A stretch of 7,817 bases of DNA from Chlamydiota bacterium (GCA_013041585.1 JABEVM010000223.1:1-7817), one strand, 5' to 3'; shown: positions 1 through 6,736, numbered from the stretch's first letter. The notes: generated from the sequence alone by a model not told the origin. Translations and numbers: made by a program.

Positions 1-771
1 ATCTTCAAAAGGTTTAACGCAAGCTAAAATCCCGCTCCTTTCGTATTCTTTACGAAGCTCATCCGCTTTTTCCGAGTCACCGGCAATATGAATAATTTGA
101 AAATCAGGATCACTCTTATGCATATTTTTGGCAGCTTGCAAAAAGAGCTGGTTAATCGCAGCAGCGCCTTGCGATCCTCCAAAAACAAGAAGTGTTGTTT
201 TAGCGGGATCGAGATAAAAATAAGACCTTGCTTCTTCTTGACTTAAGGAGACTTGGTCTTCTTTTTGCCAAAGAGGAACTTGTACTTCTAAGATCTTTCC
301 TTTTAGTTTTTCAGCCACACCAGAAAATTGAATCGCTGTGACCTTCGCCCATCTTGAAAATAAGCGATTGACTTTTCCTGCTTCAGCATTCGGTTCAAAC
401 AGGATAAAAGGGACTTTCTTGAAAAGGGAAGCTACAAGGGTAGGAAATGAATAAAAGCTTCCAAATCCGACCACAATACTCGGGTCATATTCTTTGAGAA
501 TTTTATAACTTTGTTTAATCCCTCGCAAAATTGCGAGAAAAGAAGAGACAAAATTTTTCTTAAAGGAAAGCGAAGCGCTTGAAACCTCTTGAAAAGAAAA
601 CTCTGATCGCAGGAAACATCGGTTACTACCGAGTCCTTTTCCTACAAAAAGGATCTCGCTATCAGGATGACCCTTGGAAAACTCACGAGCGAGCGCTTGT
701 GCTGGAAAAAGATGACCACCTGTCCCACCTGTTGCAATAAGAATTCTATTTCGACCATTTTTTTGTGACAT
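1..771 (-). CDS. murG: MurG, lipid II synthase (GlcNAc transferase), 3'-truncated by window edge
   Basis: MurG transfers GlcNAc from UDP-GlcNAc to lipid I on the cytoplasmic face of the membrane, giving lipid II. The first 257 residues are present without a stop. About 100 C-terminal residues of the usual 350-360 lie beyond the left edge. Visible motifs are the N-terminal G-loop GGTGGHLFPA (residues 15-24), VGFGSFYSFP (101-110), which occupies the family's GxGGYxSxP position, and the C-domain G-loop GGSQGAAAIN (198-207). Some family residues differ: FEPN (125-128) stands where HEQN is usual, and VPLW (165-168) where NPVR-like sequence is usual. The ATG at 769-771 is chosen because it gives a normal short N-terminus before the G-loop and has a GGGG ribosome-binding element 7 nt upstream. 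The start lies inside the end of ftsW (26-nt overlap), which suggests translational coupling. The family assignment is secure; full activity is less so because of the substitutions. Confidence 0.95.
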   Translation of the reverse strand, partial: MSQKNGRNRILIATGGTGGHLFPAQALAREFSKGHPDSEILFVGKGLGSNRCFLRSEFSFQEVSSASLSFKKNFVSSFLAILRGIKQSYKILKEYDPSIVVGFGSFYSFPTLVASLFKKVPFILFEPNAEAGKVNRLFSRWAKVTAIQFSGVAEKLKGKILEVQVPLWQKEDQVSLSQEEARSYFYLDPAKTTLLVFGGSQGAAAINQLFLQAAKNMHKSDPDFQIIHIAGDSEKADELRKEYERSGILACVKPFED

Positions 772-1861
772 ATTTTTTCCCCGAGCGGTGTGCGATATTT
801 AAAATTACAGCAACCGTCATAAAATTCGCAAACAAAGAAGATCCTCCCTGACTAAAAAAGGGAAGATTTGTTCCTTTACTTGGAAGTAGTCCTGAAACAA
901 CACCTAGATTTAAAAAAGCTTGAAAACAAAGTAAAAAGGTAAAGACCGCTGTTACATAAAAACCTCTCATATCTCTGCAACAACTTGCCATATAAAAGCC
1001 TAAGTAGCCGATCAACATATAGAGAAAAAGTAAAGCCAAAATTCCTACATATCCAAATTCTTCTGCATAAATTGCAGCGATATAATCACTGCGCGCTTCA
1101 GGAAGATAGTCGAGCTTTTGCAGACTCTCGCCTAGCCCCTTTCCCCAAAGCTGTCCTGAACCCGCTGCAATCTTTGCCTGATAAGGTTGATGACCTTTGC
1201 CCCGTAAATCTGACTCAGGATGTAAATAGACTCGAATACGATCGGGGACGTGTTTCATCTGAGAGGCTGCTAGGCCCCCAATAATTGCTAAGACGAGTAA
1301 GGGCAGTGCCCAATAAACCCATCTAATCCTTGTTAAAACAAAGAGCACCACAAGACCTGCAATAATAATAGCGACTGTTCCATTGTCAGGCTCAATCAAA
1401 ATAAGACCAATGGGAATTGCTGCCGTTGCTAAGAGGATAAGAAATGATTTAAGACGCAGCGGCTCATTTCTTTTTGTAATCTGCTCAATATAGAATAAAG
1501 GGATCAAATATTTGACAAATTCAGAGGGCTGAAAAGAAATTCCCATAAAACGCATCCATCTATGCGCTCCATTAATTTGCTGGCCGATTCCCGGAACAAA
1601 CACCATGATTAAAAAGACCACACCGATCCACAAAAAGACCTTGCTATATTTCAAAAGACTTTCATAGCCAAAATACCCGACGATAGCTGCTAAAACTACA
1701 GCAATACATGCATAAGAGAGCTGTTTAAAAAGCCCAAAATGGGTACTTTGGGCAAGAGATCTGTCTAAAACTTCTGCAGATGTTGTATTAAATACCATGA
1801 GAAGTCCCATGGAAAAAATGAGAAGAACGCAAAATAAAAAAGTAAAGATATAGCGATTCAT
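746..1861 (-). CDS. ftsW: FtsW, SEDS-family septal peptidoglycan polymerase
   Basis: FtsW is a polytopic inner-membrane SEDS glycosyltransferase that polymerises lipid II at the division septum, normally with a class b penicillin-binding protein. The 371-residue product is close to the usual length, with about ten hydrophobic segments from residue 4 to 355. SEDS hallmarks are NGAHRWMRF (97-105) with FQPSEFVK (110-117), EPDNGT (157-162, where QPDxGT is common), LPEARSDYIAAIYAEEFG (253-270), whose D259 matches the catalytic aspartate of the extracellular loop, NLGVVSGLLPSKG (318-330) and LPFFSQGGSSL (333-343, where LPFISYGGSSL is usual). The start at 1861 gives a normal N-terminus leading into the first membrane helix; its ribosome binding site is weak. 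FtsW rather than RodA is preferred because of its place between murD and murG. It begins 18 nt after the LysM gene and overlaps murG by 26 nt. Chlamydiae are known to lack FtsZ, so FtsW here would be directed by another scaffold. Confidence 0.96.
   Translation of the reverse strand: MNRYIFTFLFCVLLIFSMGLLMVFNTTSAEVLDRSLAQSTHFGLFKQLSYACIAVVLAAIVGYFGYESLLKYSKVFLWIGVVFLIMVFVPGIGQQINGAHRWMRFMGISFQPSEFVKYLIPLFYIEQITKRNEPLRLKSFLILLATAAIPIGLILIEPDNGTVAIIIAGLVVLFVLTRIRWVYWALPLLVLAIIGGLAASQMKHVPDRIRVYLHPESDLRGKGHQPYQAKIAAGSGQLWGKGLGESLQKLDYLPEARSDYIAAIYAEEFGYVGILALLFLYMLIGYLGFYMASCCRDMRGFYVTAVFTFLLCFQAFLNLGVVSGLLPSKGTNLPFFSQGGSSLFANFMTVAVILNIAHRSGKKYVTKKWSK
778..782 (-). promoter_or_regulatory. Ribosome binding site of murG inside ftsW
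   Basis: On the minus strand the sequence GGGGA followed by an A-rich spacer precedes the murG ATG, with 7 nt between GGGG and the start codon. It lies within the last codons of ftsW. It supports the start at 771 and implies that murG translation initiates while ftsW is still being read. Confidence 0.5.
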
Positions 1862-1879
1862 AGACTATTAAACCACGTA

Positions 1880-2626
1880 CTATTGAATACGCAATTGATC
1901 TCCAGGTTTAAGACGACGAGCAGCCTTTTCATCTAAATTGTTCAACTTAAGCAGCTCTTCCACTTTCATATGGTTTTTTACTGCTATTGTCCATGGATTG
2001 TCACCTGGTTTCACGATGTAGTATTTCCCAGTAGAGCTGCTTTCTGAAGATTTTGTAGCTGGAGCACTTGCTGTTGATTTAGCTACATGAGTCTCTTTTA
2101 CTCTCGCACCTTTTTGTGGAACTTTAAGCACTTGTCCAATGCGCAATCTGCTGCTAGATAACTGGTTTGCTTTCATGATTTCTTCGATACTGCAATGATG
2201 GATGCGCGCAATTTTTTCTAAGACATCCCCTTTTTTTACAGTCACTTCTACAAAAGCGGACTCATGTCTTTCTGCAGACGCAGTCTCAATAGGCGATGAA
2301 ATACTTTCTTGATGCGCCGGCACTTCTTGTTCTACTTTTACACTTGAAATTGTAGGTTCAATAGATGCGACTACAACTGGAGCCTCTGCTACTTGTGCAG
2401 GAAGAGAATATTGTGTCAAAACTTGGTCAACTTCATCTGCTACTGCAGATGGACGTACAGAAAGAGCAGGTGAGGAGTACGCAACTTCGGCTTGATCTGG
2501 CGCTTGTGTCGGAGTCGCTTTTGCAATCGTTTGTTCCGATTGAGAGGAGATTGAAGTTGCAAACAAAACAATCAATAATCCCACGTTGATAAGTACTGCG
2601 ATAATAATGGTATCTTTACGACTCAT
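1880..2626 (-). CDS. nlpD: Membrane-anchored protein with two LysM domains (chlamydial NlpD-type)
   Basis: A 248-residue protein with a short basic N-terminus, one hydrophobic segment (residues 6-24) serving as signal anchor, and a low-complexity Ala/Ser/Pro/Glu/Val-rich linker (about 25-125). Two LysM domains follow, LysM1 at about 126-170 (VKKGDVLEKIARIH at its start) and LysM2 at about 201-247 (YIVKPGDNPWTIA at its start), separated by a Ser/Thr/Ala/Lys-rich linker (171-200). LysM domains bind the GlcNAc-MurNAc backbone, so a periplasmic glycan-binding role at the envelope or septum is inferred. The protein stops right after LysM2, so no M23/LytM peptidase domain is present, unlike E. coli NlpD. 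The symbol rests on position: the chlamydial gene between murD and ftsW is conventionally named nlpD. A strong AGGAG element lies 8 nt before the ATG. The start overlaps the end of murD by 11 nt and ftsW follows after 18 nt. Confidence 0.88.
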   Translation of the reverse strand: MSRKDTIIIAVLINVGLLIVLFATSISSQSEQTIAKATPTQAPDQAEVAYSSPALSVRPSAVADEVDQVLTQYSLPAQVAEAPVVVASIEPTISSVKVEQEVPAHQESISSPIETASAERHESAFVEVTVKKGDVLEKIARIHHCSIEEIMKANQLSSSRLRIGQVLKVPQKGARVKETHVAKSTASAPATKSSESSSTGKYYIVKPGDNPWTIAVKNHMKVEELLKLNNLDEKAARRLKPGDQLRIQ

Positions 2627-3953
2627 AATTTTTACTCCTATTCTCTAAATCGGCTACACATCGTTTAAATTCTTGACCCCTATGCTTATAGTCTCGAAAC
2701 ATATCAAAACTAGAACATCCTGGAGATAAAAGCACACAATCTCCTTTAGACGCAATAGAAGAAGCCTTTTCTACGGCTTCTTCAAGAGAGGAAGCAATTG
2801 ATACGGCAAATTCATCTCCGAGCTCTTGAGAGATCAAATGCGCGGTCTCCCCTATACTAATCACATATTTCACTTTTCCCATAAAACTTTCTTTCCAAAT
2901 CGTAAAAGGAAATCCTTTATTTACACCGCCTGCAATCAAAACGACAGGTCCCTGCATTGCTTTGACAGCTTGGATCACAGCGTCGACATTGGTCCCTTTA
3001 CTATCATCATAATAAGCAACTTCATCGATTGTCTTCACAAACTCGATTCGATGCGATGGTTTTGTGAAAGTACTCAGCCCAGAAATAAAATCATCGGGAG
3101 AAATTCCAAAGATAGAGACTACACACCAGGCTGCGAGAGCATTCTCACTCTCATGGATACCTAGTTTTTCGAAAGATTCCGGAAGGATGCAAAATGGATT
3201 TGCATGTCTATAAAGGAATTTTTTATCTGTAGAAAAATGGGAGCTTGTAGAAACTCCGTACGTAATCGTATTCATTTTCTCAAAAAGTTTAGGGAAATCT
3301 CTTAGACAATTCTCATATACAAATAAAATCCCCTCTTTTTTGAGGCATCTATGGACATATGTTTTTGACTTTGCATACTCTTCCATTGTAGCATACCGGT
3401 CTAGATGATCGGGTGTGATATTTACAATCACAGCAGAATCAAATACAGGACAGGTCATTGTCTCCAGTTGATAAGAGCTCAGCTCACATACAAGAATTTC
3501 TTCCGAGTCCACATTTTGCAAATACGAAGTGAATGGCGTCCCGATATTTCCTAAAGCTCTAGCCTTGATACCGCAGTAGCGTAAAATATGCTCTGCAAGA
3601 AGGGTTACTGTAGTTTTTCCATTCGTGCCCGTGATCGCAATACATTTTTGCTTAGGATAGTTTTTATGAAGAATGCGAAACCCAAGTTCCGCTTCCCCTA
3701 TGATCTCTAAAGAAAGTTCTTCTGCTTTTTTACATAAAAAGTGATTTCTGGGAACTCCGGGTGAGACTACAACAAAAGCGCATTCTTCCAGAAAAGAAAG
3801 ATCGTTTTGATCTACTAAAGTAATTTTTATTTCCGGATCATTTTGACAAGCAAGCTTGTCATCAAACCCAAAAACTTCATATCCGCCGGTCAATAAATAC
3901 TCGGCTGCAGCTTTTCCACTTAATCCCAATCCAATTACAAGAACTTTTTGCAT
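2616..3953 (-). CDS. murD: MurD, UDP-MurNAc-L-alanine:D-glutamate ligase
   Basis: MurD adds D-glutamate to UDP-MurNAc-L-Ala with ATP in the cytoplasm, the second amino-acid step of stem-peptide synthesis. The 445 residues match the family length (about 440-450). The N-terminal nucleotide-sugar domain shows GLGLSGKAAAEYL (8-20) and SPGVP (64-68). The ATPase domain has the P-loop TGTNGKTT (108-115), GNIGTP (135-140), ELSSYQLE (157-164) and NITPDHLDRY (178-187), followed by AKSKTY, in which K195 most likely aligns with the carbamylated lysine. The C-terminal domain shows HRIEFV (301-306), DDSKGTN (316-322) and the MurD hallmark LLSPGCSSFDMF (408-419). All key motifs are intact. The ATG at 3951-3953 follows mraY by 4 nt. 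An AGGA lies only 2 nt upstream of it, which is unusually close, so coupling to mraY termination is likely. The gene overlaps the LysM gene by 11 nt. Confidence 0.97.
   Translation of the reverse strand: MQKVLVIGLGLSGKAAAEYLLTGGYEVFGFDDKLACQNDPEIKITLVDQNDLSFLEECAFVVVSPGVPRNHFLCKKAEELSLEIIGEAELGFRILHKNYPKQKCIAITGTNGKTTVTLLAEHILRYCGIKARALGNIGTPFTSYLQNVDSEEILVCELSSYQLETMTCPVFDSAVIVNITPDHLDRYATMEEYAKSKTYVHRCLKKEGILFVYENCLRDFPKLFEKMNTITYGVSTSSHFSTDKKFLYRHANPFCILPESFEKLGIHESENALAAWCVVSIFGISPDDFISGLSTFTKPSHRIEFVKTIDEVAYYDDSKGTNVDAVIQAVKAMQGPVVLIAGGVNKGFPFTIWKESFMGKVKYVISIGETAHLISQELGDEFAVSIASSLEEAVEKASSIASKGDCVLLSPGCSSFDMFRDYKHRGQEFKRCVADLENRSKNYES
2635..2639 (-). promoter_or_regulatory. Strong Shine-Dalgarno of the LysM gene
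   Basis: Minus-strand AGGAG with an 8-nt A/T-rich spacer to the ATG at 2624-2626. It is the best ribosome binding site in the operon and lies within the last codons of murD, so it fixes the LysM start and favours its translation independently of murD termination. Confidence 0.7.
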
Positions 3954-3957
3954 AATC

Positions 3958-5175
3958 CTACTGAAATTTTAAAGAAGCTAAACCAATAATTGCCAAGATC
4001 AGACCTACAATCCAAAATCGCAAAACAACTTTTGTCTCCGGCCAGCCCTTGTATTCAAAATGATGATGGAGCGGGGAACATAAAAAGATTCTTTTTTTAT
4101 TTCGCAGTTTATAACTCCCCACTTGTAAAATCACAGAAGCTGCTTCCGCAACAAAGATTCCGCCTACAATTCCAAGAAGAGCCTCTCTTCTAAGAAGTAA
4201 AGCGCAAACACCAATTATACCACCGAGCGCCAAAGATCCCGTATCTCCCATAAACACTTGAGCCGGATATCCATTGTACCACAAGAAGCCCAAGCATGCT
4301 CCGAAAAGCGCACACAAATAGACTGCGATCTCTCCACTGTCTTCAATATACAAAATGTGAAGGTAGCGTGAAATTTCAATATTGTTAGATAAAAATGCGA
4401 CAATTGAGAGAACAACTGCAACAAAAAGTAAACATCCCGATGCAAGTCCATCTAGCCCATCGGTTAAGTTCACTGCATTGGAAGACCCTGTAATAATAAA
4501 GATACTAAAGAGAAAAGGGATAAATAGGAGAAAGCCCGAAAAGATCACAACGGGATCCTTCCAAAAAGGAACATAGTATCTTGTCATGTAAGCTTGCGTA
4601 GAAAGGGTTTGAATCGTAGCAGGCTTGTCGTCTTTTCCTACGTTCAACTCTTTTGCCGAGGGAGGAGCAAAATAGTCACCCACTTGCACTTTCGCAGTTA
4701 GACTGGGGCATAAAAAGTAAAGAGCCAGCAAAATAGACAACGTATTTTGTAATAAAAATTTCGTCTTAGCGCTCATCCCTTTTGGGCTTTTCCTCTTTAA
4801 TTTTAAATAGTCGTCATATCCGCCTATAAATCCGAGCCAAACTGTCGTAACTAATAGAACTAAAGTAAAAGAACTTTTCCAATTCATCCAAAGAAATAAA
4901 GAGAGGACCATGGAAGAGAGTAGTAAAATTCCTCCCATTGTCGGGGTGTCTTTTTTCTTTTCATGAAGTTGACCTAAAAGAGGACAGTCTTCCACACGGA
5001 TAGATTGTCCAATTTTCATTTCGTATAATTTTTTAATGAACCGAGGTCCTAAAAATATCGTAAAGAGCAAAGTCGTAAGAGCAGCTAAGATCATCCGCGT
5101 TGATGAATACGTAAATACACTAGGAATCTTCCATCCTAATTGCACCGTCAAAAATTGAAATAAATAAAAGATCAT
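3958..5175 (-). CDS. mraY: MraY, phospho-MurNAc-pentapeptide transferase (lipid I synthase)
   Basis: MraY is the polytopic membrane enzyme that transfers phospho-MurNAc-pentapeptide from UDP to undecaprenyl phosphate, making lipid I. Motifs in order are KKDTPTMGGI (74-83), GGYDDYLKLKRKSPKG (118-133) with D121/D122, NAVNLTDGLDGLA (233-245), FMGDTGSLALGG (308-319) with D311, and SPLHHHFEYKGWPE (367-380) with its histidine cluster. All catalytic motifs look intact. At 405 residues it is longer than the usual 325-360. The extra length sits mainly in about residues 160-207, between two membrane helices on the predicted periplasmic side. The ATG at 5173-5175 is the only ATG, GTG or TTG between the in-frame upstream stop and the conserved first helix, and it aligns with E. 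coli MraY, yet it has no Shine-Dalgarno sequence. A 66-nt gap separates it from murF, and murD begins 4 nt after its stop. Confidence 0.97.
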   Translation of the reverse strand: MIFYLFQFLTVQLGWKIPSVFTYSSTRMILAALTTLLFTIFLGPRFIKKLYEMKIGQSIRVEDCPLLGQLHEKKKDTPTMGGILLLSSMVLSLFLWMNWKSSFTLVLLVTTVWLGFIGGYDDYLKLKRKSPKGMSAKTKFLLQNTLSILLALYFLCPSLTAKVQVGDYFAPPSAKELNVGKDDKPATIQTLSTQAYMTRYYVPFWKDPVVIFSGFLLFIPFLFSIFIITGSSNAVNLTDGLDGLASGCLLFVAVVLSIVAFLSNNIEISRYLHILYIEDSGEIAVYLCALFGACLGFLWYNGYPAQVFMGDTGSLALGGIIGVCALLLRREALLGIVGGIFVAEAASVILQVGSYKLRNKKRIFLCSPLHHHFEYKGWPETKVVLRFWIVGLILAIIGLASLKFQ

Positions 5176-5241
5176 GGTCGTAAATCGTAATGGTACGCAT
5201 TGTTTTTCCCGATTGTAGATCTTTTTCTACTTTCTCAAAAA

Positions 5242-6600
5242 TCAAATTTTTTTCGATTCGAGTAAACGCCACAATTGATTGCCATTCGATCCCTTGATAA
5301 GGACAAAATCTCCAGAAGAAACCGTTTTTTCTACATGTTCTTGCAAAAGTGCAAAATCTGAAAAGAATTTCGCAGGAAGCCCTTTTTTGACAAAAGTCTC
5401 TTCCATTGCTAAGCACCCTTGTCCATAACAGATAAATTGATCAAAGTGATTGACTGCGATTTCTGCAACACTTTGGTGGATAAATTCAGAAAAACTCCCT
5501 AAATTCTTGATCTCCCCTAAAATAGCGATCCTTCTTTTTGCGGAAAGATTTTTAGGAATATTTACAAAAGCAGCTTTCATAGACTCTAAACTTGCGTTAT
5601 AGCAATCGTTAAGATATGTAACGCCATCTATTTCCACTGTCTCAAACCGAAGGTGAAAAGGAGCTAGGGTTTTAGCTTGCTCTCTAATCTCTTCATAGCT
5701 TAAGCCAAGCTCTCTTGCCACGACTACAGCTCCAAGAAAATTTTCTGTCATATGTGTTGCTGTAAAAGGCAGATCTATGAGCATCTTTTGTCCCTTGTCA
5801 TCACAAAACTCTTGCGTCTTGGCGTCGACCACAAAATCAGCGTCAGAAAAACCGTAGGTTATTTTTGGAATGTCGCCTGCCTCGGCAAGAGAAGAAAATT
5901 GCATCGCCTGTATATTGATAACTCCTAGCCGTGTTTTAGGACTGGAGAAAATTTCCGCTTTTGCCTCTGAGATCCCCTCTCTTCCCTCAAAAGCGTCGAC
6001 ATGAACAAAGTCTATTTTGGTAACAACTGCAATATCAGGTGGGGCAATGGAGACAAGCTTTTGAATATGACCGTATTCTGTCATTCCCATCTCGAGTACT
6101 AAAACTTCCTCCTCGCCTGTCATTGATAGTAGCGCGAGTGGAAAGCCAACCTGGGAATTCGCATTTCCCGGTGTTCTTCCGACCCTATATTTGGCAGAAA
6201 GAAGATGGGAAATAAATTCTTTTGTGGTTGTTTTTCCAATTGATCCCGTGACCGCGACAATAGGCACCTTGCGATTTTGCACGGCTCTTCTGGCTAACTC
6301 TTGTAGACTATCCCGAACATCATCCACATAAAATAGATGTAGGCCAAAGTCCTCACCTTGATAGCTTTTTGAAACTACAGCGGCTACCGCCCCTCTTTCT
6401 GCCACCTCTTTAAGGTGCAGGTGCCCGTCCGTTCTTTGCCCCGTTATGGAAAAAAAGAGGTCCCCTTCCTCTACTTTTCGACTATCGGCCTTATACCCTT
6501 TTATAGGATTTGGGAAGCTAACCCCTGGCAGTCCAAGCTCACTTGCAATATCTTGTAAATATCTCGTTTTCATAAGTGCCTGTATAAATATTTTTTCCAT
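5242..6600 (-). CDS. murF: MurF, UDP-MurNAc-tripeptide:D-alanyl-D-alanine ligase
   Basis: MurF adds the D-Ala-D-Ala dipeptide to UDP-MurNAc-tripeptide with ATP, finishing the cytoplasmic pentapeptide precursor used by MraY. The 452 residues match the family. The N-terminal substrate domain has ADSRKVEEGDLFFSITG (38-54). The ATPase domain shows the P-loop TGSIGKTT (118-125), GNANSQVGFP (145-154), EMGM (170-173) and EGISEAKAEIF (208-218), where K214 fits the carbamylated lysine. C-terminal motifs are NDCYNASLESMKAA (331-344), LGEIKNLG (361-368) and LIKGSNGNQL (434-443). It is the first gene of the minus-strand block and has a sigma70-type promoter immediately upstream. The 6600 ATG is the longest choice. 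A second in-frame ATG at 6571-6573 (M10) places the conserved Arg at residue 32, as in E. coli MurF, has a weak AGG upstream and would allow a short 5' leader, so it is a serious alternative. Confidence 0.96.
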   Translation of the reverse strand: MEKIFIQALMKTRYLQDIASELGLPGVSFPNPIKGYKADSRKVEEGDLFFSITGQRTDGHLHLKEVAERGAVAAVVSKSYQGEDFGLHLFYVDDVRDSLQELARRAVQNRKVPIVAVTGSIGKTTTKEFISHLLSAKYRVGRTPGNANSQVGFPLALLSMTGEEEVLVLEMGMTEYGHIQKLVSIAPPDIAVVTKIDFVHVDAFEGREGISEAKAEIFSSPKTRLGVINIQAMQFSSLAEAGDIPKITYGFSDADFVVDAKTQEFCDDKGQKMLIDLPFTATHMTENFLGAVVVARELGLSYEEIREQAKTLAPFHLRFETVEIDGVTYLNDCYNASLESMKAAFVNIPKNLSAKRRIAILGEIKNLGSFSEFIHQSVAEIAVNHFDQFICYGQGCLAMEETFVKKGLPAKFFSDFALLQEHVEKTVSSGDFVLIKGSNGNQLWRLLESKKI

Positions 6601-6628
6601 TGCCCATATTCTATAGATAAAGCATAAT
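6600..6628 (+). promoter_or_regulatory. Putative promoter of tRNA-Cys (and possibly rsmI)
   Basis: Plus-strand TTGCCC (6600-6605) and CATAAT (6623-6628), separated by 17 nt, match the -35 and -10 consensus at 4/6 and 5/6 positions. The predicted start is near 6635, about 12 nt before the tRNA. It overlaps the divergent murF promoter on the opposite strand almost completely. Confidence 0.45.
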
Positions 6629-6637
6629 CTTAGTCAA
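6608..6637 (-). promoter_or_regulatory. Putative sigma70-type promoter of the murF operon
   Basis: On the minus strand a -35 element TTGACT (6632-6637) is followed after 18 nt by TAGAAT (6608-6613). An overlapping TATAGA (6610-6615) with a 16-nt spacer is an alternative -10. Transcription would start near 6600-6603, at or just before the first murF ATG. This is the only clear promoter found for the six-gene block. It is a prediction by consensus and not proven. Confidence 0.55.
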
Positions 6638-6646
6638 TTTTTTGAC

Positions 6647-6717
6647 GGTGGTATAGCCAAGTGGTAAGGCAGGAGCCTGCAAAGCTCCCATCCTCAGTTC
6701 AAATCTGAGTGCCACCT
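6647..6717 (+). tRNA. tRNA-Cys (anticodon GCA)
   Basis: The sequence folds into a complete cloverleaf. The acceptor stem pairs 6647-6653 with 6710-6716 over 7 bp, including one U-G pair. The D stem pairs GCC (6656-6658) with GGC (6668-6670). The anticodon stem GGAGC/GCTCC (6672-6676/6684-6688) carries the loop CTGCAAA with anticodon GCA at 6679-6681. A 4-nt variable loop follows, then the T stem CTCAG/CTGAG (6693-6697/6705-6709) with loop TTCAAAT. The discriminator is T6717, the U73 that is a known identity element of tRNA-Cys. No CCA is encoded, so it must be added after transcription. rsmI starts 19 nt downstream on the same strand. Confidence 0.96.
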
Positions 6718-6736
6718 TTACAAACACATAATCATT

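Noticed and set aside
985..1284. Plus-strand open frame of 99 codons within ftsW
   Set aside because: It lies wholly antisense to ftsW, whose SEDS motifs are intact. The product has no recognisable domain and there is no ribosome binding site or promoter.
2365..2589. Plus-strand open frame opposite the LysM linker
   Set aside because: It is a by-product of the low-complexity Ala/Ser/Val/Glu codons of the linker on the other strand.
2826..3164. Plus-strand open frame of 112 codons opposite murD
   Set aside because: It is antisense to conserved MurD motifs, and its composition and lack of start signals mark it as a shadow.
5215..5230. GTAGA/TCTAC hairpin between murF and mraY as a terminator
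   Set aside because: The stem has only 5 bp and no T run follows on the minus strand, so it should not stop transcription of the operon.
5201..5416. Upstream part of a minus-strand alternative frame over the end of murF
   Set aside because: It is an out-of-frame shadow of the conserved MurF C-terminal region. Only the short part starting at 5200 was kept, as a possible leader frame.
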